A DNA stretch of 5,174 nucleotides from Coprothermobacterota bacterium (GTDB taxonomy: Bacteria; Caldisericota; JANLFM01): NCBI GenBank assembly GCA_026389415.1, contig JAPLHX010000143.1, forward strand, positions 1 through 5,174, given 5' to 3'. The translations under genes were made by a program, and so were the position numbers. The notes under the pieces were generated by a model. The model saw nothing but the letters and a program-made list of their open reading frames with translations. It was not told the origin of the DNA and did no database searches. Below, in pieces: positions 1 through 5,174 of this stretch (positions are counted from its first letter, which is position 1; the number at the start of each line of letters is the position of its first letter).

Positions 1-1100
1 GAGAACCACTGGGGTATAGCTTGAACCTAGCGCCCGGAACCGACGCCCGCACAGTGGAGTTCCTCCCCTATGACGGAGAGGAGTGGCAGCCGGTTCCGGA
101 GTCAGGCTTTGCTCTTCGCGCTGGGGACCGACTGCGAACCAAGGACCCAAATAAGATCGTGTCCATCAAGCTGACGGCTGGGGAATCCACCCTTTGCGGT
201 ACACGGATCGCCCGCGGGACGATCTCCTTCGGCAAAGTGGTAGACAACCAAAAATATAAAACCACTAAAATCTTACTCGAATCAAACCCCGGTGGAATAG
301 GCGGGATACTAGCCCCCGCCGGACTGGCGATTGATATTCTCACGAATGATGTCGCAAATCCTCCGCGAGTGGAAGTCCGCACTCAAAACGCGGTGATCAC
401 CGTTTTGGGGACGGCGGCGGTGATCGAGGAGATAGAGAACGAGACATCGGTGAAAGTACTGGAAGGTGCCGTGCAGACGATCGCGTATGGGAACGGCGCC
501 AGCCAGGTGCTGGCCGCTGGTCAAGCCATCACCGGCAACGAACAGGGTTTTAGCGCGATAGCCTCGTTCGACATGGCCGCCGAGTTGGCCAAGTGGGGAC
601 CGCTGGAAGGGATTGTGGCTTCCCCCTCTGCCTCCATTCAGCCCAGTAGTGAAGTACCAACTGGGATTTCACCCACTGCCACTGCGCTACCAACCCCGCA
701 ACCTACCAGCAGCGGGATTTTCCTCGGCCTTTCCACCCAGTGGTGGATCGTAATCGGAGCCGGTCTGGGCTTGCTGCTGCTGGCGATCCTGGTCCTGGTG
801 CTTATTTTGCGCAGCGGACGACGACAGCGCCGGGTTCCCTTTGCCTACTCTGTTCCTCCGATCCCCGGTCCGGTCGCGATTCACTGCCGGGCTTGCGGCA
901 CAGCACTCCCTGGCGGACAGCGTTTCTGCGGGAGCTGCGGTGCGGATTCCCTAATGACGGTCGCATCCCCGGTGGCTCCCATGATCGTTCCTCTGATAGT
1001 TCCTGCGGGGAATGTCTGCCCGGTCTGCAGTCGTCTGATGAACCCGGGGGACCGGTTTTGCCAAGGTTGCGGTAGTGCGCTCCCGGGAGGCCCCACATGA
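1..1100 (+). CDS. FecR-like domain membrane protein with two C-terminal zinc ribbons (5' partial)
   Basis: The reading frame is open to the left edge of the window (first full codon at base 3), so the start is probably upstream. A TTG at 21 is possible, but no export signal follows it. Numbering from that TTG, residues ~10-170 resemble a FecR domain: a GEEWQPV strand, RAGDRLRT (33-40), then NAVITVLGT (123-131), VKVLEGAVQ (144-152) and VLAAGQ (163-168). A Ser/Thr/Pro linker (~200-232) leads to one membrane helix (~241-263), followed by basic RSGRRQRR. Two zinc ribbons come after it (C289/C292/C303/C306 and C333/C336/C347/C350), both CxxC-x10-CxxC. By the positive-inside rule the FecR part lies outside and the ribbons inside. 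FecR domains are known as envelope sensors regulating ECF sigma factors, but no sigma factor gene is present here. Role as a sensor or scaffold is inferred. It overlaps the next gene by 4 bp. Confidence 0.85.
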   Translation, partial: EPLGYSLNLAPGTDARTVEFLPYDGEEWQPVPESGFALRAGDRLRTKDPNKIVSIKLTAGESTLCGTRIARGTISFGKVVDNQKYKTTKILLESNPGGIGGILAPAGLAIDILTNDVANPPRVEVRTQNAVITVLGTAAVIEEIENETSVKVLEGAVQTIAYGNGASQVLAAGQAITGNEQGFSAIASFDMAAELAKWGPLEGIVASPSASIQPSSEVPTGISPTATALPTPQPTSSGIFLGLSTQWWIVIGAGLGLLLLAILVLVLILRSGRRQRRVPFAYSVPPIPGPVAIHCRACGTALPGGQRFCGSCGADSLMTVASPVAPMIVPLIVPAGNVCPVCSRLMNPGDRFCQGCGSALPGGPT

Positions 1101-1168
1101 CCGCCAATCGTTTCTGTCAATCCTGCGGTGCTCCGCTAATCCCCGGCTACCGATTCTGTGAAGCTTGC
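885..1168 (+). other. Three equally spaced zinc-ribbon modules spanning a gene boundary
   Basis: Three CxxC-x10-CxxC ribbons lie at bases 885-938, 1017-1070 and 1115-1168. The first two end the FecR-like protein and the third begins its neighbour. All three carry the RFCxxCG second knuckle (GQRFCGSCG, GDRFCQGCG, GYRFCEACG). This suggests duplication of one module, with the gene boundary falling between the second and third copies. Confidence 0.75.
1085..1090 (+). promoter_or_regulatory. Ribosome binding site for the zinc-ribbon/Pro-rich protein
   Basis: GGGAGG lies 6 nt before the ATG at 1097 and inside the last codons of the FecR-like gene. It supports the ATGA-overlap start and translational coupling of the two genes. 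Confidence 0.7.
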
Positions 1169-1963
1169 GGCCAGCCGATTGTTGCCAACGGCGCGGGGGC
1201 GCCCCGTCCGCCCATGGCCTCCCCTGACAGGGTTCGCTCGGCACCCGCCGGCAGCAACGTGGCTGTGGCCTTGCTGGTATTCCTGTTGATCCTGGCAATC
1301 GGTGCAGGAGCGATCTGGTGGTTCCTCTGGCCGAAAAGCCCGACCTCGACGGGACCCAGCGCCACGCCTTCGTCTCCGTTTTCCTACTCCCCGACCCCAT
1401 CCCCCAGCGCTTCCACCCCGTCCTTCAGCCCCTCGCCCTCACCCACACCCACGCCGAGTCCCACACCCACTCCATCTTCCTCGCCCAGCCCAACGGCCAC
1501 CCCTCCCTCCAGCCTGACTCCGACTCCTTCAGCCACACCCTCCCCTAGCCCCTCACCCACACCGAGCCCCTCGCCCACCCTAACAGCTACGCCTTCCGTT
1601 ACGCCGACACCCACGGAAACGCCCACGCTTCCCACCCCTTCCACCTCCCCGGCGGTCGTTGTCGGTGAGCTCCAAGCGCAAAGCTTTGTGTTCCAGTTTC
1701 TGGACACCTTAAAGAACGGCCGCCTCTCCACCGCCGGCCTGATGGTCAGCGAACACTTCAAAACGCTGGAGCCATTCTATTTCTCCGTTCCCACCAACTT
1801 CTACTCCAGTTTGGAATATCAGATCACTCGCACGGAGAAAGCGGGAGAGACGGTTTGGGTCTATACCTATGAAACCTGGACCGGTGGACCGGGGAATTAC
1901 AAGTACCTGGTGATCGCCGGGGCGGAAACCCTTTTAATCGACGAGGTGCAACCGGCGGAGTAA
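1097..1963 (+). CDS. Zinc-ribbon, single-pass membrane protein with Pro/Ser/Thr linker and extracellular C-terminal domain
   Basis: This is a 288-residue protein of unknown function. The ATG lies in an ATGA overlap with the previous stop, and GGGAGG at 1085-1090 sits 6 nt upstream, which supports the start. Residues 7-24 form a zinc ribbon (C7, C10, C21, C24) with the same CxxC-x10-CxxC spacing as the two ribbons ending the upstream protein. Arg45 and Arg47 precede a membrane helix at ~54-78. A Pro/Ser/Thr/Ala-rich linker follows (~81-185), then a folded-looking domain (~190-288) with an amphipathic helix (QSFVFQFLDTLKNGRL) and alternating hydrophobic strands ending in LLIDEV. That pattern is reminiscent of NTF2-like or DUF4878-type domains, but this is a guess from pattern only. 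Expected topology is ribbon inside, linker and C-terminal domain outside. Co-translation and shared ribbons suggest it works with the FecR-like protein. Confidence 0.87.
   Translation: MTANRFCQSCGAPLIPGYRFCEACGQPIVANGAGAPRPPMASPDRVRSAPAGSNVAVALLVFLLILAIGAGAIWWFLWPKSPTSTGPSATPSSPFSYSPTPSPSASTPSFSPSPSPTPTPSPTPTPSSSPSPTATPPSSLTPTPSATPSPSPSPTPSPSPTLTATPSVTPTPTETPTLPTPSTSPAVVVGELQAQSFVFQFLDTLKNGRLSTAGLMVSEHFKTLEPFYFSVPTNFYSSLEYQITRTEKAGETVWVYTYETWTGGPGNYKYLVIAGAETLLIDEVQPAE
1337..1651 (+). repeat. Low-complexity Pro/Ser/Thr linker-coding repeat
   Basis: Degenerate short repeats encode SPTP, SPSP and TPTP units (residues ~81-185 of the second gene). The + strand here is extremely C-rich and G-poor, and this opens spurious long ORFs in other frames and on the opposite strand. 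Such linkers usually form extended, often glycosylated stalks outside the membrane. Glycosylation here is inferred. The repeat count is likely to vary between strains. Confidence 0.75.
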
Positions 1964-1971
1964 TCTCCACC

Positions 1972-2004
1972 ATGAAAACGGCGCGAGTTTTGGCCATCCC
2001 ATGA
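1972..2004 (+). CDS. Possible 10-codon leader ORF coupled to the Lgt-like gene
   Basis: ATG at 1972 opens the peptide MKTARVLAIP and stops at TGA 2002-2004, overlapping the ATG of the Lgt-like gene at 2001 by the ATGA pattern. The Lgt-like ATG has no visible Shine-Dalgarno sequence directly upstream (AGTTTTGGCCATCCC), so re-initiation by ribosomes finishing this short ORF would explain its translation. The only candidate ribosome binding site for the short ORF is GGCGGAG at 1954-1960, 11 nt upstream and weak. A chance ORF of this length is quite possible. No recognisable attenuator residues or hairpins are present. Confidence 0.25.
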   Translation: MKTARVLAIP

Positions 2005-2798
2005 CGGATCCCGGCTACGAATTCTACCTGGCAAGCAGCCTGGTTCTCTTTTTCCTGTTGGGCGTACTGTTCGCCTGGAGACGAGGCTTCTCGCCGGGAA
2101 AGACTGCTGTGATCCTTGGCCTGGTGGTGTTTGACGCGCTGGTGGGAGCCCGGCTTTGGAATCTGGTCACCAATCCGACATATTACGTTGGGCAGCCTGA
2201 TGCCTGGTTCCGCCTGCACTTGACCGGTTTTTCGCTCTACGGAGGTTTGCTGCTGGGTGCAGGCACGGGACTCTTGCTGACTCGTTTCTTTCGCTGGCCA
2301 CCTTTACGGTTGGCAGACGCGCTGATCCCCGCAGTAGGGCTGGCGATCGCGGTGGCCAAAGTCGGCTGCTTCTTCAATGGCTGCTGCTACGGGTTGCCCA
2401 CCGACTTGCCCTGGGGGGTCACCTACCCGTCCGGTAGCCTACCCTATCTGGATCAGTTCTCCCGCGGCTGGATTCTGTTTTCCGCGCAATCCATGCCCGT
2501 GCACCCCACCCAGCTTTACGAAGCCCTGGCGGGTTTGTTGGGGGGTGCGGGAGCTATCTGGCTGCTGAACAAGAAGCTGCCGGACGGCGTGATCTTCTGG
2601 GCTTTCGTGCTCTGGTTTAGCGCCTGTCGCTGGTTGATCTCCCTGTGGCGTGCATCCGGTTCGATTCTGCCGATCCGTCATTGGTTGGACCCCGTCCTCT
2701 ACGCCTTGCTGATCGCCATCGCAACCCTGATGCTCGTCCGCAGCGCGCGGATCGCGGGCCGGATGCACGCCGGCATTGGATTCCGTCCTGCTCGCTGA
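2001..2798 (+). CDS. Prolipoprotein diacylglyceryl transferase (Lgt) family protein, divergent
   Basis: This 265-residue polytopic protein has about seven hydrophobic helices (~8-26, 34-52, 77-95, 103-121, 175-190, 197-214, 229-247). Lgt transfers diacylglyceryl from phosphatidylglycerol to the lipobox cysteine of lipoprotein precursors in the inner membrane. Family hallmarks are VGARLWNLV (48-56), FSLYGGLLLG (77-86), KVGCFFNGCCYG (120-131) and HPTQLYE (168-174). It is a little shorter than E. coli Lgt (291 residues). Aligning by motif, His103 of E. coli becomes Tyr80, Arg143 becomes Lys120, Asn146 becomes Cys123, Glu151 becomes Cys128 and Glu243 becomes Ser214, while Arg239 is kept as Arg210. 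CCYG-type homologues are common, but the loss of the arginine is unusual. It may be a specialised paralogue with altered or no lipoprotein activity, so I withhold the symbol lgt. No lipobox protein is visible nearby. Confidence 0.85.
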   Translation: MTDPGYEFYLASSLVLFFLLGVLFAWRRGFSPGKTAVILGLVVFDALVGARLWNLVTNPTYYVGQPDAWFRLHLTGFSLYGGLLLGAGTGLLLTRFFRWPPLRLADALIPAVGLAIAVAKVGCFFNGCCYGLPTDLPWGVTYPSGSLPYLDQFSRGWILFSAQSMPVHPTQLYEALAGLLGGAGAIWLLNKKLPDGVIFWAFVLWFSACRWLISLWRASGSILPIRHWLDPVLYALLIAIATLMLVRSARIAGRMHAGIGFRPAR

Positions 2799-2857
2799 GA
2801 ACTCCGCCAGTCGATTTTTGCAGCCGGTGCAACGACTGCGAATCTCCGTCGAACGAA

Positions 2858-2871
2858 ATCGACCGGTCGAT
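2858..2871. promoter_or_regulatory. Perfect 14-bp palindrome, candidate operator
   Basis: ATCGACCGGTCGAT reads the same on both strands. It lies 98 bp before the first GNAT start and is bracketed by two copies of GAAATCGA. No T-run follows, so it is not a terminator. A dimeric regulator site is plausible but unproven. Confidence 0.35.
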
Positions 2872-2951
2872 ATCCAATGAAATCGAGACCAAGGACAGCC
2901 GTGATCTTTGCCAACCCGTACCACCAAAACGAGGCAGTAAAAAAAGACTTG

Positions 2952-2958
2952 AAGGAGG
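2952..2958 (+). promoter_or_regulatory. Ribosome binding site fixing the TTG start at 2969
   Basis: AAGGAGG is a near-perfect Shine-Dalgarno sequence ending 10 nt before the TTG at 2969. It decides the start of the first GNAT gene against longer readings that would run back into the Lgt-like gene. Confidence 0.8.
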
Positions 2959-2968
2959 AAAACGGAAA

Positions 2969-3925
2969 TTGATTCCAGAGATTCGTCCCTACCGGGATCG
3001 TGACGCCGAGCTTGTCGTGCGGGTCGGTAACGCGGCCTGGCCCGATCACCCGATGACCGTAGAGGAGCTGCGTTTCAATGACGCAAATCGGGATGCCAAA
3101 TGTCGCCATGCCCGTTTTGTGGCAGAGGAAGGGGAACATGTGATTGGTGTTGGCAACTATGGCCAATTCCCCGACATGTACCACCCCCGCAAATTCTATA
3201 TCGAGATCTCCGTCCACCCGGACCGGCGCCGCCAGGGAATCGGCTCGGCGCTCTACGCCCACCTTTGCACTATTCTGCAGCCATTCGATCCGCTCAGCCT
3301 GAGAGTGTGGGTGCTGGAAACCTACCCCTCCTGTTTGGCGTTCTACCAGAAGCGTGGCTTTGTGGAGGATATGCGGTTGGGGGAATCGATTTTAGATCTA
3401 GACACCTTTGATTTCGCCCCCTATGAGGGTCTTGCCGACCGGTTGGAAGGGGAAGAATTGTTTATCAAAAGCCTGCATGAATTGGAATCAGACCCACAGC
3501 GGAATCGGAAGGTCTTCAACTTGCATGAAGAGGTGATTTCCGATGTCCCTTACCCGGAAGAGCACACCGAAATGTCCTTCGAGTACTTCGAGAAGGACTT
3601 CCAGAGTCCGAACCTGCTGCCGGATGGCTATTTGTTGATGGTTTGCGGGGAAGAATATGTTGGGATCTCCAACCTCTGGCGCTTCGCTGTAGCCGGCGAC
3701 TTTCAACAAGGAATCACCGGGGTCCGCCGGGCGTACCGCCGCCGTGGAATCGCGTTGGCCCTGAAACTGGCCGGCATCCGCTACGCGAGGGAACAAGGAA
3801 AGCATCATATCCGGACGAACAATGAGATTAGCAACCAGCCGATGCTGGCTTTAAACGAGAAGTTGGGGTTCGTGCGACAGCCGGCCTGGATTAGTTTGAG
3901 GAAAAGGCTGAAAGAAGAAGCCTAG
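2969..3925 (+). CDS. Tandem double-GNAT N-acetyltransferase, copy A
   Basis: This 318-residue protein contains two GNAT folds, which transfer an acyl group from acyl-CoA to an amine. The start is TTG, set by AAGGAGG upstream and by gap-free alignment with copy B. The N-terminal GNAT (~4-135) has the acetyl-CoA pyrophosphate loop RRRQGIG (86-92) and ends in FYQKRGF (125-131). The C-terminal GNAT (~163-314) has RRAYRRRGIA (253-262) and TNNEISNQPMLALNEKLGF (283-301), typical of motifs A and B. Both loops look intact, so both domains may bind CoA. Mycothiol synthase MshD has a similar size and double-GNAT layout, but I see no evidence for mycothiol synthesis and the substrate is unknown. Likely cytoplasmic. 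It is co-transcribed with copy B, the two genes sharing one base (TAGTG). Its last ~200 bp match copy B far better than the rest of the gene. Confidence 0.88.
   Translation: MIPEIRPYRDRDAELVVRVGNAAWPDHPMTVEELRFNDANRDAKCRHARFVAEEGEHVIGVGNYGQFPDMYHPRKFYIEISVHPDRRRQGIGSALYAHLCTILQPFDPLSLRVWVLETYPSCLAFYQKRGFVEDMRLGESILDLDTFDFAPYEGLADRLEGEELFIKSLHELESDPQRNRKVFNLHEEVISDVPYPEEHTEMSFEYFEKDFQSPNLLPDGYLLMVCGEEYVGISNLWRFAVAGDFQQGITGVRRAYRRRGIALALKLAGIRYAREQGKHHIRTNNEISNQPMLALNEKLGFVRQPAWISLRKRLKEEA
3705..3903 (+). repeat. Near-identical 199-bp tract, copy in GNAT gene A
   Basis: This tract pairs with 4661-4859 at a constant offset of 956 bp, with 18 differences by hand count (about 91% identity). The first 40 bp (3705-3744) are identical. 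The 84 bp just upstream are only about 63% identical, so the boundary is abrupt. Confidence 0.85.
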
Positions 3926-4884
3926 TGCCAGTCACGATTCGCCCTCGCAAAGATTCCGACTGGGAAGGATTGGTGGAGACCGCAAATGCCGTATGGCCCG
4001 ACCATCCGATCGATGGGGAGGAATGGCGTTACTTCGATCAGCATCAGGATTCTAGATGCCATTACAGGATTTGGGTAGCAGAAGCAGAGGGAGCCATCGT
4101 TGGCTACGGCGAGCTCAGTCAAAATCCGGAGATGTACCATCCCCGCAAATACGAATTAGAACTTGCTGTGCGACCGCAGTACCGCAGGCAGGGGATCGGA
4201 TCTACCCTCTACCGGAAACTCTTGCAAGAAGTACAACCCCACGATCCCTTATCGTTTCGGGTGTGGGTATTGCAATACTATCCAGAATCGTTGAACTATT
4301 TCCAAAAACGCGGCTTTATCGAGGAACAACGCAACTGGGAGTCCGTCCTGTATGTAACGGCCTTTGACTTCACTCCTTACGAGGGATGGACTGAAAAACT
4401 GGAAGTGAATGGATTTTTCCTTCGCAGCTTCCGTCAGTTGGAAAATGATCCGCAACGGAACCACAAGATTCATGACCTGTTCAACACAGTTCTCTTCGAT
4501 ATTCCTTTTTCCGATCCAGTGACTGAACTTCCCTTCCAGACCTTCCAACAAAACCTGCAGCGACCGACCATGATCCCGGATGGATACTTCCTGATGGTGT
4601 ACGGTGATCTGTATGTGGGTATTAGCAACCTCTGGCGCACAGCGAATCCGATGGACGTGGAACAAGGAATCACCGGGGTCCGCCGGGCGTACCGCCGCCG
4701 CGGCATCGCGTTGGCCTTGAAACTGGCCGGAATCCGCTATGCGAGGGAACAGGGAAAGCACCGTATCCTGACGAACAATGAGACTGGCAACCGGCCGATG
4801 CTGGCCCTCAATGAGAAGCTGGGGTTCGTGCGACAGCCGGCCTGGATCAGTTTGAGGAAGATGCTCCCAGGCAGCGGTACCTAA
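3925..4884 (+). CDS. Tandem double-GNAT N-acetyltransferase, copy B
   Basis: This 319-residue paralogue of copy A aligns with it without any gap up to residue ~312. The start is GTG at 3925, whose first base is the last base of the copy A stop. Only weak AGAAG purine stretches precede it, so translation is probably coupled. The N-terminal GNAT carries YRRQGIG (86-92) and YFQKRGF (125-131). The C-terminal GNAT carries RRAYRRRGIA (253-262) and TNNETGNRPMLALNEKLGF (283-301). By hand count, 119 of the first 246 residues match copy A (48%), against 61 of the next 66 (92%). Most divergence is in the N-terminal domain and the start of the second, which suggests different acceptor specificity with a shared CoA site. 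The substrate is unknown. No clear terminator follows. Confidence 0.88.
   Translation: MPVTIRPRKDSDWEGLVETANAVWPDHPIDGEEWRYFDQHQDSRCHYRIWVAEAEGAIVGYGELSQNPEMYHPRKYELELAVRPQYRRQGIGSTLYRKLLQEVQPHDPLSFRVWVLQYYPESLNYFQKRGFIEEQRNWESVLYVTAFDFTPYEGWTEKLEVNGFFLRSFRQLENDPQRNHKIHDLFNTVLFDIPFSDPVTELPFQTFQQNLQRPTMIPDGYFLMVYGDLYVGISNLWRTANPMDVEQGITGVRRAYRRRGIALALKLAGIRYAREQGKHRILTNNETGNRPMLALNEKLGFVRQPAWISLRKMLPGSGT
4661..4859 (+). repeat. Near-identical 199-bp tract, copy in GNAT gene B
   Basis: Partner of 3705-3903. It encodes the acetyl-CoA loop and the C-terminal motif of the second GNAT domain. Shared synonymous codons across the tract point to gene conversion rather than protein conservation alone. 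Confidence 0.85.
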
Positions 4885-4953
4885 AAGAACGAAGGGTTTT
4901 GATCAAGATCAGCAGGACCAGGGATACAAGATCGGTGGGCAGGATACTGACAG

Positions 4954-4969
4954 AAGACACAAAGACACA
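4954..4969 (+). repeat. Tandem 8-bp repeat AAGACACA x2
   Basis: Two perfect adjacent copies. Together with the following CGCAGA repeats they look like a worn copy of a simple intergenic repeat. That family link is a guess. Confidence 0.45.
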
Positions 4970-5000
4970 CTGCAGGCTGCACGCAGATCACCGCAGACAT

Positions 5001-5006
5001 TACAAT
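5001..5006 (+). promoter_or_regulatory. Possible -10 element of the flavodoxin gene
   Basis: TACAAT matches TATAAT at five of six positions and lies 35 bp before the ATG. No good -35 hexamer sits 16-18 bp upstream, but the palindrome and 10-bp spaced repeats at 4971-4997 do, where an activator could bind. This is speculative. Confidence 0.25.
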
Positions 5007-5031
5007 AGGCCAAGAGAGAACTGTCAAGAAA

Positions 5032-5036
5032 GGAGG
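5032..5036 (+). promoter_or_regulatory. Ribosome binding site of the flavodoxin gene
   Basis: GGAGG within AAAGGAGGG lies 5 nt before the ATG at 5042 and fixes that start. Confidence 0.8.
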
Positions 5037-5041
5037 GCATC

Positions 5042-5174
5042 ATGAACGGCAAAATCCTGGTTGTTTACGCCAGTCGTGCCGGGTCCACGCGTGAAATCGC
5101 GGAAACGATCGCGGGGATATTACTCGAACAGAATCAGGAAACAGAGGTCCGCCCAGTGCAGGAAGTGAAGGACC
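5042..5174 (+). CDS. Flavodoxin-domain protein (3' partial)
   Basis: Only the first 44 residues are in the window. KILVVYASRAGSTREIAETIA is strand one, the FMN phosphate loop (S11-R12-A13-G14-S15-T16, fitting the S/T-x-T/A-G-x-T pattern) and the first helix of a flavodoxin fold. The following EVRPVQEVKD fits strand two. The YASRAGST form resembles the stand-alone flavodoxin-domain group that includes HemG-type protoporphyrinogen oxidase, but the fragment is too short to separate that from an electron-transfer flavodoxin. The start is ATG with a strong ribosome binding site. A 157-bp gap separates it from the GNAT pair, so it probably has its own promoter. Confidence 0.85.
   Translation, partial: MNGKILVVYASRAGSTREIAETIAGILLEQNQETEVRPVQEVKD

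Larger units (their letters stand above)
2799..2968 (+). other. 170-bp intergenic gap with TCGA-rich operator-like DNA
   Basis: The frame of the next gene is open through this gap and back into the Lgt-like gene. I treat it as non-coding because the ribosome binding site and the gap-free alignment with the paralogue both place the start at 2969. It holds five TCGA tetramers (2811, 2849, 2859, 2867, 2883), a 14-bp palindrome and a direct repeat GAAATCGA (2855-2862 and 2879-2886). I see no clear terminator for the Lgt-like gene and no convincing -35/-10 pair. Confidence 0.5.
4885..5041 (+). other. 157-bp intergenic gap with short direct and inverted repeats
   Basis: The gap holds an inverted repeat TGATC-AA-GATCA (4900-4911), an 8-bp tandem repeat AAGACACA x2 (4954-4969), an odd palindrome TGCAGGCTGCA (4971-4981) and CGCAGA twice at 10-bp spacing (4982-4987, 4992-4997). 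No T-run hairpin that would serve as terminator for the GNAT genes is visible. The flavodoxin gene promoter is expected here. Confidence 0.55.

Noticed and set aside
1384..1761. 125-codon ORF on the - strand with Gly/Val-rich repeats
   Set aside because: It is the complement of the Pro/Ser/Thr linker. Low-complexity C-rich DNA keeps the opposite frame open, and there is no domain.
2858..2871. Palindrome as a rho-independent terminator
   Set aside because: The stem is only 5 bp with a 4-nt loop, and no T-run follows on either strand.
2645..2968. Upstream extension of the first GNAT gene to an ATG inside the Lgt-like gene
   Set aside because: It would overlap the Lgt-like gene by over 150 bp and add residues unlike any GNAT. 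The AAGGAGG site and the gap-free match to copy B support TTG 2969.
2699..3262. 187-codon ORF on the - strand
   Set aside because: It lies across the Lgt-like end and the GNAT start, shows no recognisable motif, and mirrors strong coding frames on the + strand.
4249..4761. 170-codon ORF on the - strand, with a similar one at 3488-3808
   Set aside because: Both are antisense to the GNAT genes. Their mutual similarity (LSLFPR, AAVRPADPGDSL) follows from the duplicated + strand tract.
4899..4948. TTGATC ... GATAC hexamers as a promoter
   Set aside because: TTGATC matches -35 at four of six positions, but the spaced -10 candidates match at three or four, or have wrong spacing.

Overview
The window carries six protein-coding genes, all on the + strand, plus one possible 10-codon leader ORF. 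I see no rRNA, tRNA, CRISPR array or insertion sequence. The organism is probably a Chloroflexota bacterium of the Anaerolineae type. That is inference from style: FecR-like and zinc-ribbon membrane proteins with long Pro/Ser/Thr linkers, a 'CCYG' type Lgt-like protein, tandem double-GNAT proteins, and moderately GC-rich DNA with TTG and GTG starts. No marker gene settles it.

Region 1 (1-1963) holds two overlapping membrane-protein genes. The first, cut off at its 5' end, reads FecR-like domain, Ser/Thr/Pro linker, one membrane helix, then two zinc ribbons. The second starts inside its stop codon (ATGA) and mirrors it: one zinc ribbon, one membrane helix, a ~105-residue Pro/Ser/Thr linker, then a ~100-residue C-terminal domain. 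Charge distribution puts all three zinc ribbons in the cytoplasm and both globular domains outside, so the pair could form a two-subunit envelope sensor or scaffold.

Region 2 (1964-2798) is a seven-helix Lgt-family protein in which several residues important in E. coli Lgt are replaced. A 10-codon ORF overlaps its start by 4 bp and may couple its translation.

Region 3 (2799-4884) begins with a 170-bp gap containing a perfect 14-bp palindrome. Two paralogous double-GNAT acetyltransferases follow (318 and 319 residues, joined stop-to-start as TAGTG). They align without a gap. Identity is about 48% over residues 1-246 but about 92% over residues 247-312, where the DNA is also about 91% identical. 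The sharp step indicates gene conversion over the end of the gene.

Region 4 (4885-5174) is a 157-bp gap rich in short direct and inverted repeats, followed by the start of a flavodoxin-domain gene with a strong ribosome binding site that runs off the window.

No recognisable defence or mobile system is present. The most notable points are the zinc-ribbon cluster split across two genes, the divergent Lgt homologue and the converted GNAT pair.
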